The notes: generated by a model not told the origin, from the sequence alone. Shown: positions 1 to 14,400, numbered from the stretch's first letter. The stretch is DNA of 64,000 nt from Poecilobothrus nobilitatus (GCA_947095535.1 OX352774.1:210602965-210666964), one strand, 5' to 3'. Numbers and translations: made by a program.

Positions 1-180
1 TTTTTATATCGTAAATTGAATTGCCTTTATATAACCCATATTTGTAAATGTAATTGATTTTTAAAATATTTTAGAAATTTTAAAATAATATTGAAATCCA
101 TTCCATATTTTAATATATTAAGAATATTATTTTTTTTTTACTTTACTACTTTTATCTGTTATGAAAAAATGTATTCATTA

Positions 181-250
181 TAAGACCGAGGCGAGACTTG
201 AACTGATATACTATGTTTTATACTTTAAAACATTATACCGATATAGTATA
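181..250 (-). repeat. Possible decayed tRNA-derived element
   Basis: On the - strand the text contains AGTTCAAGTCTCG, close to a pol III B box (GGTTCAANNCC), followed by CCTCGGTC as in a tRNA 3' acceptor stem. Upstream is ATCGGTATAATG, an A-box-like segment, with a short ATGTTTTA/TAAAACAT stem between them. The 5' half does not pair with the 3' acceptor, so this is not a functional tRNA. It may be a relic of a tRNA-derived SINE, or chance. Confidence 0.27.
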
Positions 251-979
251 TATTTTCAAATAAATTACAAACGCAAAATCTTAACCGATTTAATCATATA
301 ATGGATTTTTATTTGTTTTTTTTTTTTTGAAAGATCATTCAGAAATCTATAATTTGTTACAATAACTTTTCTAATACTAACATTAATTTTTTTTCAATAT
401 ATTTTTCTATTCTCCTTTTTATTTTATTTCATTTCTATTTTTTTTTTTTTTTTTTGTTTTGCTATTATGTTTAATCTTAGTTAATTTTTAAAAATACATT
501 TCTTTGTAGCAAGAAAGAAAGATATTCAGGAAAAAAAAAAATTCAAATAGAATAAAAATTAACAAAACACTATAATAAAATACTTAAATAAATACATAAA
601 GTCTATTATCCTTATGAATATATTCAAATTTCATTTGTGTTTTGTTGTTTTGTCTTTCAATAGTTTTTTCTTTAGTCCTATTTGTACAAAAAATTTATTC
701 ATTTAATAGGCATTTCACCATAAAATTGATTTTTCATCTTATTCTTTCTTAAAAAAACAAACAAAAAAAAAAACAACAAAAAATTTAAACAAACCATAAA
801 AAATAAACAAATCAAAAATGGTATCCTTTTAATCTGTTTCATCCCCTTAAAAAAAAAAAAACCGATAAAAAAAAAAAAATCAAAAAAACACAAATTATGT
901 ATATATACCTATTCATTCATTCTTATTAAAATGTATAGCTTTATATACACATATATACACGATTATATATGTATGTATA

Positions 980-1028
980 CAGTATTCTGAGTTCGAATTG
1001 CATCATCAGAGTCCAATTCGAAACACTG
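980..1028. repeat. Imperfect hairpin containing TTCGAATTG arms
   Basis: TTCGAATTG at 992-1000 is matched by CAATTCGAA at 1014-1022. CAGT at 980 and ACTG at 1025 extend the stem, with a GC-richer loop (CATCATCAGAGTC). It stands out from the surrounding AT-repeat text. The function is unknown; GAGTTCGAATTGC resembles a tRNA T-arm (B box), so it may be a SINE remnant. Confidence 0.35.
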
Positions 1029-3435
1029 TCTATTTTGCTATAAAAAAAGTTATACATACATTATATAAATTGTGTTTTTAATATCTTTTTTGTATGGATT
1101 GTACAAACTTATGAACAAATACAAATATAAAATAAAGAAAAAAGAAATAAAAATAAAAATAAGTTGAAAAATAACGATAAATGGATATTTTAAACGCAGT
1201 TTATATACACATACATATACGTGAATAAGTGTAAGTTTTATGATGATGGTCAAAAAATAAAAAAAAAAATTGAAAGAAAAAAAAAAAAAACAGGGAATAA
1301 ATATTGTCCTGAATAAATAAATATATTTTACATAATAATAAAAATTGTAAAATTGTTTAAGAAAAAACTTAAAAAAAAGAAAAAAATTCGAAATAGTTAA
1401 GAAATTTATAGTTTGTTTATTTATTTTTTTTTTTTTTTGTTTTTTTTTTTTTTTTTTGACTTTGGTTCTATTTTAATATCCACCACTTTATGTATTTTTA
1501 CCACCTTTGACTTAATGGAATTCAAGCCATAAAAATAACATCGTAAATCGTTTGTTAAGATATTGTAGGTGGATTTTCATTATTTATCCCTATAAAATTT
1601 TTTTTTTTTTTTTAAATTTATTATAATGAAGAAATTAAAAATGCCTATTGCGTGTTCAGTTTATATTACATTATACATGTTTTCATTTAATACAGCTCAA
1701 ATTTAAATTTTATTACCATATATTTAAACATAGTAGAATGTAATATGCAATATACAGAATCGACACTAGTTGATTAAATGAATAGTTGATTTAGTGATTA
1801 GTTGTATAGTTGCCATAGATCTGGGACAAATAACAAGTGGTACATGTCGTAACATGAATAAAAATTTCTAAAGTAACAAATCATATGACATGAGACAGGA
1901 TATAATTTGTATAAATTTATTTTAGAAACCCATTTTCAAGTTACTGATGTAGGAGTAAAATTTAATTAAAAAAATATTTAGTCGGTATATGAATATATTA
2001 TTAAAAAATACGTCAATATTACAGTGTGCATAAACGCATTAGTAGGTAATTTTAATCTAAACTATGATCAACGTCGATGATTATAAAATTATTAGATAAA
2101 AATAAAAAAATGCATGTAAGCATGAACAATAAATAAAATAAAGATGAAGGGCAAAAAAATAGTTTTACATCAGATAATGGTATTGTGTTCTGGTAAAGCG
2201 AATACGGTAAAGTAAAAGTCAAAAAATAATTGAGTTTACATTTTGGATAAAATAGTTAGATGAAAATCAAGATCAAATCTGATAAATATAAAATTGAAAA
2301 GTGAATTTGTTTTATAAAAAAATATGGCTCTATATAAACGGTAAAGAAAATAAAACTTGCAATATAAATTTAAAAAAATGTTTATTCAATTCAATTATCC
2401 TTTTGTTAATTATATTCGTAAAGTTATTATCATAATAATTTTTTCTACAATGATATTTTATTATTAAAAAAAGTTTTGTTAATTATTATTATTATTTTTA
2501 TGATGACCCGTCATTTTTTTTTTGTGAATTATAAATGAATTAAAAAATAATTGGATTATTTTCACAATTACTATTATACATGTCGAATCTTTTTTAATCG
2601 GTTAACTTGTTAGCATTTTTGAGAATTAAATATATATATATGTATATCTAATATGTATACAATTACAAAATATAAAATTATAAGGAATATATTGAAAGCA
2701 AAATAAATTATTTTTTATTTTCATTTAATTATTTTATTTTCTTCCTGATGTATTTTTTGTTTTGAATAAAGAGGTACTTATGAAATTAAAATCCTTGTGA
2801 AATAAATCCAGTATAATTAAAATTCTCGATGGTTACGTGTAATATGTATATGTGTATGTTTTTTTTTTCTGTTGTTTTTTCTATTCATATTCATTATTAT
2901 TATCCCTTGTAATATAAAAAAAAATATATTACACTTATACATATTTATGTATTACATATATTATGTGTTATTTAAAAATTATCATATTAATTACAAAATA
3001 ATAAAGAAAAGTTTATTTTAATGACCTTTTCAATATTTTATTCCAATATAGCTTTGTTCGGTTTGTAATAATTATGATTTTCTCTTAACTTTGGTTTATA
3101 TATTTTTTTTTAAACAGGAAGCAAAAAGGATCAAAAAAAATCGTTTATATTTATTTTGCTGAATTTATTTTCAAATTAAAATATTTTTTTTTTATTTAAA
3201 TTTCTGCTTTAATGTTGAACAATGTCAACAACTAATAAATTGAAAAATTTGTAAATGATTCCAAAATTTTTAAATATTTTTCTTTTAATAATCTTCAAAC
3301 TAAAACAAAAATTTAAATTAAAAAAAAAAATATATATCTACTCCTACAATGCTATGAAGTTAGTTTCCTCATTGGTGCTATACTAGATATTTTTGTTTTT
3401 TAAAACAAATCTACTTTTAGATTGATGGTCTCGTA

Positions 3436-4979
3436 CATAAACTACATAAACTATCAAGACAGCAACTGAAGAGAAGGAAAGCTCAATTTACCCCACTATT
3501 TACACTGGCTCTTATGGGAAAAGTAAAAGCTAAATAGTGGGGTAACTTTAAATCTTTAATAACTTCTAAAATAGACATTTTTTTGAAAAAATTTCTAAGT
3601 AAACCTTAAAATTCATAATTTTTTACACTATCTGAATATAAAAAAAAATTGAATTTATAATTTTTTTATTTATAAAAACGTTGATAAAAAAAAGTCTACC
3701 CGAATTTTGTAAAATTTTTTCATTTTTTTCCTAAAGCTTAAAGCTCTTTAAAGAGAGCAATAATTTGCTACAGTAATAGCACAAAAAAAGTGAGCGAATT
3801 AAATTAATTTGAAAAATTGATATGGTATTTATTTCGTGTGCATATAGTAGATCTGTATATGAATAATATGCATTTAAGTTTATGTATTTAAGGACTGAGA
3901 TGCAGCAGTTAAATAATGATCATCATTTTCGTCATTTTTATGATCTGGTGTTATATGTAAACTAGAAGATAATTTTCGAAGATACCTAATAGAGGGAAGA
4001 AAAAGAAATTTACTAAGAACTGAATATGTAGATTTAGAATAGGCATAGATTAAAAATGACATTATTATTGTATTATAACTATACCTTTTCACCGAGTTTT
4101 TTCACAATTCTCATTTCTAAACAGTAATAATTCTCAATTTTCTAAACAGTATAACACAATATAAGATTTATTTTTAAACAAAAGCCAGCCATTTAACTAA
4201 ACTGTATAAATTTTATTTTTCGTTTTACATTTATAATTCGATTTACACCCACAACAAGTACGAACCATAATTAAAAAGCAATAAAAAATATTAAATTAAA
4301 AAATATAAATATTGCATTATTCTTAATGCACTTTATTTTTTTTTATAGTGTGTATCGAAAAAATAAAATTGCTTATCAAAAATTTCAGGTTCTTTTTTTT
4401 TCCAATACTTGTAATGATACTAAAAAAAATTGATAGAAAGTTAATTTTTTCACCAGCATTTAGGAAAAACTCTAAATTTTTTTTTAATATATAATTTATA
4501 TATTTTCATTAAAATTATATATATTAAAACTCGATATAAAATTAAATTTTGTTACCTGCTTTATCCCATTTTTTTTTAGAAAGCTTTTAAAAAATTGACA
4601 GATAGCAAAGAAAAAAATTTTTTTAAAACATTTCAAAATGGCTGGAGTCAAGAAATGCTAGAAAAAGAGAAAAAGTTGGAAAATATATTTTAAGAAAAAT
4701 ATAATTAAAAATTCGAGTTGAACCTTGAATTTTTGATATGTGTTACAAAAAATTTTGAATTTTATTTTAATATAAATTTCGATATATTTAGGGTAGCATT
4801 TCATATTTAAAGTTGTAAATGAAAATTGCTAAAATTTCTTAATTTTCTACTTTTTTCTAAGCAAAAAAATGAAAAAAAGAAACTGTCAAAACTCTCTCCA
4901 TTTTCACAATACATGTTTAAATTTTGCACTAATACATTCTTAGGGGTCTTGTTCCGGTCTTGATATTTATGTAGTTTGT
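3436..4979. mobile_element. Non-autonomous DNA transposon with ~22-bp TIRs and 9-bp target duplication
   Basis: Near the ends, AAACTACATAAACTATCAAG (3439-3458, then AC) and, inverted, GTCTTGATATTTATGTAGTT (4957-4976, then T) are complementary apart from one extra base. Immediately outside, GGTCTCGTA occurs at both 3427-3435 and 4980-4988, as expected of a 9-bp target-site duplication. No transposase ORF is present inside the roughly 1.54 kb, only short AT-rich ORFs such as 3880-4092. A 9-bp duplication is typical of Mutator-like elements, while hAT and P-type elements give 8 bp. The superfamily is therefore an inference. Confidence 0.68.
3488..3545. repeat. Perfect 15-bp inverted repeat inside the TIR element
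   Basis: TTACCCCACTATTTA at 3488-3502 is exactly complementary to TAAATAGTGGGGTAA at 3531-3545, with a 28-base spacer. The GGGG/CCCC core is unusual in this AT-rich DNA. Subterminal hairpins of this kind are common in non-autonomous DNA transposons, so it probably belongs to the 3436-4979 element. Confidence 0.6.
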
Positions 4980-4988
4980 GGTCTCGTA

Positions 4989-5566
4989 GAATAATTTAAA
5001 CAAAAGTCGTTTCAACTATAATTGCACAAGTGTCCTGATTCATTTTTTGACAAATAAGTTTTTAGGTGCTAACATATAGGTTTTATTTCATACATGTACT
5101 GAAATTTAAATACTAATTTTTTTTTTTGCGAAATTTTTTAAATTTTAATTTTAAATAAAAGTTCAACCTTTCGACCTTTGAGTATGTTAAGGAACAAAAA
5201 AAAAAAACAAAATTTGTTTTTAAACTATCATAAAAATAACGCTTATTATTGCAATTATTATGAATTGCCATTTGTCTTAAATGTCACATAATAAAATCCA
5301 AAACATGAACATTTATGACAATGTCATTAAATTTAAAAGTAAAAAATAAATCTCGCTCCATTTACCTTAAATATATGTTGGTTGCCTATGTCTTTATTTT
5401 TTTTTAAACTTAACTGTTGTCACGGTACCACAATTCTTTAAATTTACAATTTTCTTTTCTCTTTTCGCTTTTTTCTTTCATTTTTTACTCTTCCTATCAT
5501 ACAAATAAAAAAGAAAAATGATTGTAAACGTACATAACACTTTTTATTAAATTTAAATATAGAATT
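4989..5566. other. AT-rich intronic DNA, nothing recognised
   Basis: No conserved coding segment, RNA gene or clear repeat was seen between the TIR element and the first family A copy. It consists of poly(A)/poly(T) runs and mixed AT-rich text. Confidence 0.5.
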
Positions 5567-7143
5567 TTTATACCCGTACGATAGGATCGGGTATAATAAA
5601 ATTACTCCTCCGTTTGTAACACCTCGAAATAAGCGAGCTAGATATACCTTCAAAGGTATGGATCGGATCAGAAAAAAATTCTAAGACTTTTGAGCCATGT
5701 CCGTCCGTCCGTCCGTCCGTCAGCACGCTAACTCAAAAACTAAGAAAGCTAGAATCTTGAAATTTACACAAAATATTTTAAGAGTAATTTGTAGGTTCCC
5801 TATTTTTTTTGGTTGAGTTTGGACCAAGCCTTAGGGTAGCTCTCGAACACCTAACTTTTAGATCTCCACATTTTTTTTGCAATAGAGCTATGAAATTTTA
5901 ACTACTGATAGATCTCACAAAAATATTAATTTTATTTTTAATAACTTTTTTTTGTAGCCCCACCCGTTACGGAGCTACAGCTCCCCAAAGGTTCAAAAAA
6001 GCTCTATATTTAAATTGTTATAGCACAAGTTGTATACAGTATATCTTCATTTTGAAAACGCCAAACGATTACTACTTTCATTAGCTTTAAAAGTATATAT
6101 ACAATAAATATATATTTTTGGCATACGGTGTCTTAATTTACCGTTATGCGAAACTCAAATTTTGCAAAATTCTTTTACCCCTCCATCTTCTAAACGGTTA
6201 AAGTTGGAAACTTGAAATTTTGACAGAAGTTAGATCTTTGAAAATTAGTATGAGTCATTTCAGAAATTTTTTTTGTATCACCCCCCGTTTAGGAGCTGTA
6301 AGGGGTCAAAAACTGAAAATTTCCTATTTTGAAACACCTGTAACTTGAACACCTGTTAAAATTTTTTTGAAGTAATACACAAAAATTAAAGCTCCAACAT
6401 TATATTTTTATTTCTGTTAACAACTTTTTTTAATAATATAGGGTTACTTTATAATTGACGAAAGTGTTACTTGATTTTTTCAAATTTTCTAACAAATTTC
6501 TTTAACGAATTTTTTTGCATTTGTTTTACTCGATAATTTGAAATTGTTGAGGATATAATGCGTAGTACAAAAAAAATGTAATTAAATAAACAACATAACG
6601 GTTGCTTGAAGAATTTTTATTTATATGATATTGATATATATACATACTTATATAATATCATGTTTATTTACATATCGTATATGTCACTAGTGAATGAATG
6701 ATAAGAGTATAGATGTATATTATATAGCGCCGTATTTACATGCACATATGTATTTTATTGTACTTATAAGAAATTATTCTGTCAATGGAATATTTAAATA
6801 TAATATAATATAATATTTAAAATTATATTTACTGTTTTGTACTTAGTAAATTTAATATACATTTACCGCTTAGTATTAAATGGTACTATAGAATATTTGA
6901 AAAAGTTTTGGATTGATAATCGTTATGTGAAAGGTTAGAATCTGCTTTTGAAGAATGTACATATAAACATATAGTTTGAATATATGTACAACCCATAGTT
7001 CTAGAAATTATAAAATTCACCCAAATTATTTTAAAATACTAAAATATTAAAAAAATAATATTGTAAGCAGAGTGGCTGTGAACATACTAACGGTTCGTAC
7101 GGGTATCTAAGAGTTGACAAAGGCAACTGTATTCTTCCTCGTT
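5567..7143 (+). mobile_element. Family A non-autonomous repeat element, copy 1
   Basis: This 1.58-kb stretch reappears in inverted orientation at 47908-49435 with high similarity along its length, so it is an interspersed repeat. It begins TATACCCGTACG with a nearby CGGGTATA, giving a terminal hairpin at 5569-5595. A (TCCG)5 tract follows at 5700-5719, then text about 'constant' blocks such as GTTACGGAGCTAC and TTTACCGTTATG. Near the other end, TTCGTACGGGTA (7094-7105) mirrors the TACCCGTACG start. The match between copies continues to ATTCTTCCTCGTTT. Close to its right end copy 1 carries a short replaced segment (about 7046-7093) absent from copy 2. No transposase ORF is visible. The opening (TATACCCG, CGGGTATA, then a GTCCGTCCG tract) resembles the layout of repeat families I know from Drosophila, but the class is not assigned. 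Confidence 0.8.
5700..5719. repeat. (TCCG)5 microsatellite within family A copy 1
   Basis: Five TCCG units sit about 130 bases from the left end. The mirrored (CGGA)5 occurs at 49281-49300 in copy 2, and an expanded version is present in family B at 38681-38720. The tract is therefore an inherited part of the element rather than an independent microsatellite. Confidence 0.85.
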
Positions 7144-10100
7144 TTTTTATAACTTATGTTAAATTACTCGGAACACACCTGATTGAAGACTTCAATTTTT
7201 CTTCCATTATAGAAAAACAAAAAACACAAAAAAAAAGAAATACCAAAGATCACAAACATATTTGTTTAAATATAATGGAATCTTAATAAATGAGTAGATA
7301 AATGTATGTTATGTAAATGTATCTGTATATAGAGTTTATGTTATAAGTAGAATACATATTATACATTAAATTTTTTGTTTTAATTATTTAACCTTTAGAC
7401 TTACTCTATATATTCGCTAGAATGAACAAGAAGTTTGTTTCACTATATTTTTAAAACTACTTTCAAAATTTCGTTTTTTTTTTTGTTTTTTGAATTCTTT
7501 GCCTTTTTTCGGAATCCTTAAACTTATTACAACTATTTTCTTGTTCAAATACAATAGAAACTTAGGTATATTAACTTTCTCCAGATAGGTTTGTTAGCAA
7601 AATCATATTTTTGAAGAGCTGTAATATGACATTTGGGTATTTAGTCCACTTCAGGTTTCTCTTTGATTAAATGGACGATATTTGGGCATTTCGCTACTTC
7701 TCAAACCAATTAATCGCTTTAATTTTTATTAAATATATAGAAGATAAATATTTTATCTGATTGATTGTTTTGAAGTATTTCACTAAAGATTTTTATATAC
7801 AATTTATTATTTTTGTGTGCCCTTACTTTTCAATTACTTGCTATTGTAAACTATGCGAAGTAACCAATGCACGTTTTCAGTTTTGGTACTTTTTTGTTAA
7901 TTGAGGTTATAATGTTTTATATTAATGTAATGTTTAACGGTAATTGAATAATTCCACGTTTGTAAAATTTAGTTTTTTGAATTTTAATTCTTTATTTAAT
8001 ATAAAAAACTCAAAGGGCACTTGCGTCAATTGTTAAATAACTTTCACATACATTATAATCAAATTTAAAATTGTCGAAAAAAGAAAAAAAAAAAAAACAA
8101 AAATCTTAAGAATTTACTTTTTATAATATAGTTTTTTTATAAAAAAATATTTTCCGCCTATGAAGCTGCAAAAAAAATTTCTCTAAATCCAGCACAATTT
8201 TTTTTTTTTAAACTTACTGTTACTTTTAAAAGACCATTTCTGTAAATTGCTTAGATGGTACTGAAGGCATCATCAAAATTTGAGTAAATAGAATTGCATT
8301 AGTAGTGAAATGAAATGAAATGATTTATCGATTTTTTAAATTGAAAATATTTAGAAAAGCGTTATTATTGTTTTAGTGAATAGCAACGAACAGATACTGA
8401 AACGAAAAAGAGTTAAATTTACTTTTTTTTTCTCTCTGTTTGGTTTTAAGAAATTTGTTTTTTTTTTTTTGTTTAATGCTTTCCTTTCAAAAAATTTTAA
8501 ATGAAAAAGAAAATATTTAAAAATTAACTTAACATAAAGATTTTACTTTTAAAAAGGGTTAATTAAAAAGAAAATTTCAAATCTTTCTTAAAGCTAAAAA
8601 TAAAAGAATAAAAAAGAAAAGAAAATTAAAACTGAAAAAAAAAATCACATAATTTTTTTTTCTGTTTGAATCTTAGCTATTCGTTTCATTCCTTTTGAAA
8701 AACCAAAAAAACTTTACCTTATTTTTGAAAAATCAGAAAAATTTTACCTTATCTTTATTTTACTTCTATATAATAAAAAAAAAATCATACCAGTTTTGTT
8801 GTTTAAGTAAATTAAAAGCAAAGTTTATTTTTATAAACTCATGATCACATTTTGTAAGTACTTAATTAAGTAAGATTAAATTTTGTTAATTCTATGTAGA
8901 AAAGGATTTAAATAAAAATGTTAAGACAAATGTCGTCAAATAATTTTTCTAAATGTATTAATTTTTTTTACATTTTACCAAGTATTTTAAAATTATAAAG
9001 AAAACCAACTCCATTTTAAACTGAACTTTAGACGGAAACGGATATTTCAATTCTAATTACAATGATCTTGATGTTTGTGTAAAATTTTCTTGAAATAAAT
9101 AATTTATAAGTAATTTATAAGTTTCAAATTATTGTCAATTAATTTCATGTATTCTTGAACTGATTTTGTAATTTAAACAAGAATAAAAGGATATTGGGTT
9201 GAATGCATGAACTCAAATTTCACTTTTGCAAAGAAAAGCTACTCTTGAACTCGGATTTTTTAAAAAAGTGAGATTTGAGTATAAGCTTTGTTTTATGCAT
9301 TTAACTCATTATCTTTCAGTCTCTTTGTTCAGACATTTCCAAAATAGTTATTATGCTGGCAAAAAATTTTTATTTTATCATGTCAAAATATTTTTATTCG
9401 CCAAAAATCATATTATGAAAAAGAAAAACGCTGATTTAAATTCTATTAATTTAGACTGACCGTATAAAAATACAAGTTTATATAATTATGTATTTGTATT
9501 AAAAAAAAGGATTCAATTTATATATGGTATAATGAATATTGTATGAATACAATGAAAATATTACCTTTTTGACTTAAAAATAAAACATTTTCTGTAAAGT
9601 TATTGTTAAAAAAAATTAATCCTTTTCTTAATTATTAATAAGTACATGTATAACCAAAGGATGATAAAGCAAGAAATAAATAAATTTTATTTCATTTTGA
9701 ATAAAAGAATTAACAAAAAATTGTAACAAAAACACTCAAAAATATAAAACTGAAACTAAAATATTTTTAAAAAACTTATAAAGAATTTTATATAAAAATA
9801 TTTTACCTTAATATTTTACAAAAAATTCCTAAAGATTTAACAGTGAAATTTTCAAATAAAAAAATTTATAAAAGGATACAAAGTACTTATTCTTGAATAA
9901 ATTTACATAAAAATTTTTTGTGCTGTCAGATTTTAGACTATGATTTTTATTTCTTAAAATTATTTTTTAAACTAATTTTTTTGTTTAAGATGATGGATCA
10001 TACAATAAAAACTTTTAAACTTTCATTAAGAACTGTTTCCATTTTCTTCTTTTTTACTATATTTAAACTTATTCAATATTTCAATATTTTTCTTATCCTT

Positions 10101-11346
10101 TTTAAATTTGATTTTAATTAATAGAATTTTTAAGTTTGATGAATATAAAGGATTTAGAGGCTGCAACTGATTTATCAATTATATGTTTTTTGTTTAAATA
10201 TTAGAAAAGATTTTTTTTTATCATTTATAAAATATCAAAATACGAACAGATGGATATTCGTTCAAATTTACTGAAGAAATTTTTAAAATTTTAAAATAGT
10301 TACATTCATATTGGTGGCCTAAAAATGTCCTTTCAATCCCATTTTTAATTGATTATTTCCACATTTATTATAATCATAATATAATTATAAAATATTAGTT
10401 ATATTATTATGTATATTGAAAATACAACCCATCACCATTTTTTTTTTGTTCTATTTTGTAACTATTATATGTAATTAAAGTAACATTAGTTTCATATTTA
10501 ACTCATTTAAAAATACAGAGTAGCAGCAGACCTTGTCTAATATAATTTTTGCCTTCCAAAAAAATTTTTGTTTTAATTAAAAATAACTATTATACAAAAA
10601 AAAAAAAGAATAGAACATTATTATCAATTAAAAATCTATTATAATTATTTTAAATAAAAATTCTATTGGCATATTATTGAACTAAAATAACTAACAAAAA
10701 AGGGATACTTTTTATGTACTGTAAACCTTTGATATTGAATTAAATATACGATACAAAAAAAAAAAGAAAAATTGCATAAGTAAAAAAAGGAAAAGGTATT
10801 TTATATATCTATAAAAAGGGTCAAATATTGAAAATTCAATTATAATTTGAACATTATGTATTTCTTTATTATATTAATAGGTATATATTATATATGTATA
10901 CATATATTTCTTTTTAAAAACCATACATTTTAATTCATTATTTTCTTATTGTTAGATAATGTGATAGAATTATTGTTTAAACTATAGGAAAAAAAAAAAA
11001 CAAAAAACAAACAAAGAGATACAATTTTATTTGAAATATTTTTTTTTTTACGTGACTATTAAAAGTAACCATAAACATGGAATTATGTACTTCTATAATC
11101 TGATATATTATTTCACTATTAAATAAGTGTGTTTCAATTTCAATATTTCTCTTTATTTATAGATCTTACTATATGTTATATGTATAAAATTGTTTACTTA
11201 TATAAAAAAATTTAATTGCTATTATTAATATTAAAAATTTTGTTTTGTTTTAACAAATTGAAATTTATTATTATTTTTAACCTTTATATTCGCCTAAAAA
11301 TATGCAAATTATTATAATAAACATAATAATTAAATAGGATTTATAA
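7144..11346. other. AT-rich intronic DNA without recognised gene
   Basis: A stretch at about 7560-7720 is slightly less AT-biased but has no open frame I can recognise. The + strand ORFs at 9226-9459 and 9918-10121 begin with non-AUG starts and encode Phe/Lys/Leu-rich low-complexity peptides. No RNA gene was seen. Confidence 0.5.
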
Positions 11347-11420
11347 TGGGGCCCTCGGTGGAATGGTTAAGCACATGGCTTATTAATTGAGGGTTAAATT
11401 CCTGCACAAGTGGTAGGCGT
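11347..11420 (+). repeat. Decayed tRNA-derived SINE head
   Basis: The text GGGGCCCTCGGTGGAATGG, then GTGGCTTATTAA-like ATGGCTTATTAATTG and CTGCACAAG, parallels the 5' tRNA-like region of the well-preserved SINE at 59753-60025 (GGGGCTTCGGTAGCC, GTGGCTTATTAACC, CTGCACAGG). The B box is degraded to GGGTTAAATTCC. No target duplication or tail was identified, so only the head is called. Confidence 0.5.
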
Positions 11421-14400
11421 TTTAATTGTATAGATTATTTATTGTAAGGATATATTAATTATACTGAAATAGTAGTTTTTTTTTCAACGATTTCCCCTTG
11501 TTACCAATTATAGTTTAAATATATAATTCATAATATAAACAAAAAAAATAAATAATAATGTATAAATTAATAATAGACTGACGTGCAAATGAACTTAATA
11601 TAGCTGATGGTTTTGTAATATTGCATTATTCTATGTGATTTTTAATATTAATGTAAATAAATAAATAAAATAAATGGACTTTATATGATAAATCACAATA
11701 ATCTTTCATATCTATTTAATTTTTTTTATTAGATTTTTTTCTTATATGTTGTTGTATTTAATTTAAGCCTTTACATTGCAACAAATCAAACAATTTTCTT
11801 CTTTCTTTTTTTAAAGATTTCCTTTTCTCTATTTATTCTATAAATAAAAAAAAAAATTTGATTGGAAAATCGTTTCAGTGCAGAGAAATGTTTTTTGTTG
11901 TTTTTTGCATTTTTTGTTTTTTTTTTTAATTAATTGGTTATATCAGTAGCCATTTTTATAACGTTGTATTCATTATAATTTTACTTAATTTTAACTTTAT
12001 TAAGGCAATTAAAAAAAGGATATACAATATTTTTTTCCTTCCCTAATATTTGATTAAAAGCACATATGCAGATACTTTTATATATGTATGATTGTTCGTA
12101 TATATATATATATTGTTATATTTGATATCTTGTCATTATAAATATGTTAATTTAAAAATCCAACTAAAGTGTATGTATATATATTTATATTTAACAAGTA
12201 AACTAAAAGCACTTTGATATCTGTAAATGACTCACTTTTAGTAAATAAATGTTATAAATTTCCATAAAATTTTATATAGTTATACCCCTAATGTATTGTA
12301 GGTAAAATAAACGTAATATAATATTTAGTATAAGAATTCATTACATATATTGAGGGAAAAACAAAAAAAAAAAACAAAAAAGCAAAAAAGTATATCTTAT
12401 AATTAAAATTGAGAGGTGAAATTTAATTAGAAATAAAAAGGAAATTATATGGAGTCTGTCATTTTCATCCAAAATTTTATAAAATCAATTCTAAAAATAT
12501 ATCATTTTGAATTACAAAAAAAAAAAAGAAAACAACAAAAAAAAAATACTAGTACTCTTACTAGTATTTATTTTATCCTTGAAAATTATCCCTAATGATA
12601 AATTAATTTAAGTAAATCTTCTAGTCTAACTTTTATTATAATGTTTTACAATTTTGAATGAAGTATTGTTTCTTCTTTTTTAATTTTCTTAAAATGTTGC
12701 GAATACTTAAAAATTTAATTTTGTTGTTTTTTTTTTATTGAAATTATACTTATTAGTTTTTGTTAAGTAAAAACTTGTATTTAATTTAAGACTTTAATTT
12801 TAAAATTATTAAAATAATTTTATTGAAATTTACTATTTGTAAGTAATGAAATTAATTTATTTAATTTTCTCTTGTCTTCTAGTTTAATATTTATTTAAGA
12901 TTACAAATTTAAATTTTTAAGAACAAAATTACTTAACTATCAAGATTTTCAGTTTTGTTGTTTTAAATTCTTACATAGTTTTAAATTCTTCTAAATTTAT
13001 TGTATCTATTATCTTATCTCTTCCTGTTATGAAATTTTTTTGCTATCTTATCTCTTTCTGTCATGTTTTTGCTTAAAATTAATATTTTCCATTTCATTTT
13101 AAATTGTCATCCTTTTAAAATGAAACTTCAAAAATAATTCTGATGGTCAAGTATTTTAAGAATCGTTGTATATTATATTATGAGGTAACCTTTAAAGACA
13201 CATTACACATTTGTAAATATTATTTCATGATCAGTTAATTTCAAAAAAGGAGAAAAAAAAAGCACATACAGTTTTTGCATATTTTTTTTTTTTTATAACA
13301 TAATTTTTTAATATATTAACTTTTTATATTTAACATCAGAATATGGGTTCTTTTAAAACGTAAAAATGCTAAGTCATTCAAAAAAAAAAAAAAACAACTC
13401 CTTTATTACCAACACTATATTCAGAAACTCATAATATTTTAATTCATTCTATTTTATTTTATAGAATACCTGAAATACTGAAATAGAATAAAGGTTCTTT
13501 CTATTTTAGGCATTAAAACTTTTTCTCTATATTTCTTTTTTTGTTTTTTATAATAATATTTTTTATAAATAGACACTAACTATCACTACTACTAATACAA
13601 TATTTACCACTACTATTTACAACTCACTCTGACAGAAAAAAAAAACATTTTATTTTTTTAATTATTATACTTTTAATTTTAATTGCATTCTGAATCACCT
13701 TAAAGGTAAAATTTTTCATTTAATTTTGAAAACTTTCCGCAATAGAAAAAACAACAAAAACCAAGTTAAATTTATAATTTTTTTTATACAATCTTCTATT
13801 TTGTTTCCTATACTTTAAATTTTCTTTTATGTTCGGAAGTTGAAGGCGTCAGTTCGGATTACATGTAAATTACAAAAATAAAATTCAAGCGAGCCAAAAA
13901 AAATAACTTATAATAACGGTAATAAAAATAAAGATCTGAAAAAACGCAATCATAACAGAAAACACCATTAAAAAAAGGAAAAACCAAAAAAAAGACAAAA
14001 AGAAAAGGGTTTATCACGGTCACCATTAATATTACTAGTACTCCTCCAGAATAATTTAATGAAAGAGAAAGGGTTTTATTATTATTTCGTTTTATTTTTT
14101 TTTGCCTTTCAATTTTAAATGCAAAAAAAAATAAAAAACAAAAGACAATGAATTTTTCATGTTCATTGACTTTTATACACCATCAATATGATCTACTCTC
14201 CTCTTTGGTGTTTAAGGATGTATAAAATTTTTTATGTGTGAAAAATATTTTTCTTTTGGCATTGTTAAAATTTATCATTTCTACCACATACTATTCTATT
14301 CATTATACAAATGAAAACGTTCTAAAAATGATACGTAAATTTATTATATTACTTTGAATAAAATATTAAATTAATACAAAAAAAAAAATTCTAGGTTCAT

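Larger units (their letters stand above)
1..3426. other. AT-rich intronic DNA without recognised gene
   Basis: I see poly(T)/poly(A) tracts (for example around 1421-1457), short AT-repeat text and two tRNA-like or hairpin oddities listed separately. The short ORFs here (699-893 and 1050-1253, - strand) encode Phe/Lys/Ile-rich low-complexity peptides and look like composition artefacts. Confidence 0.6.
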
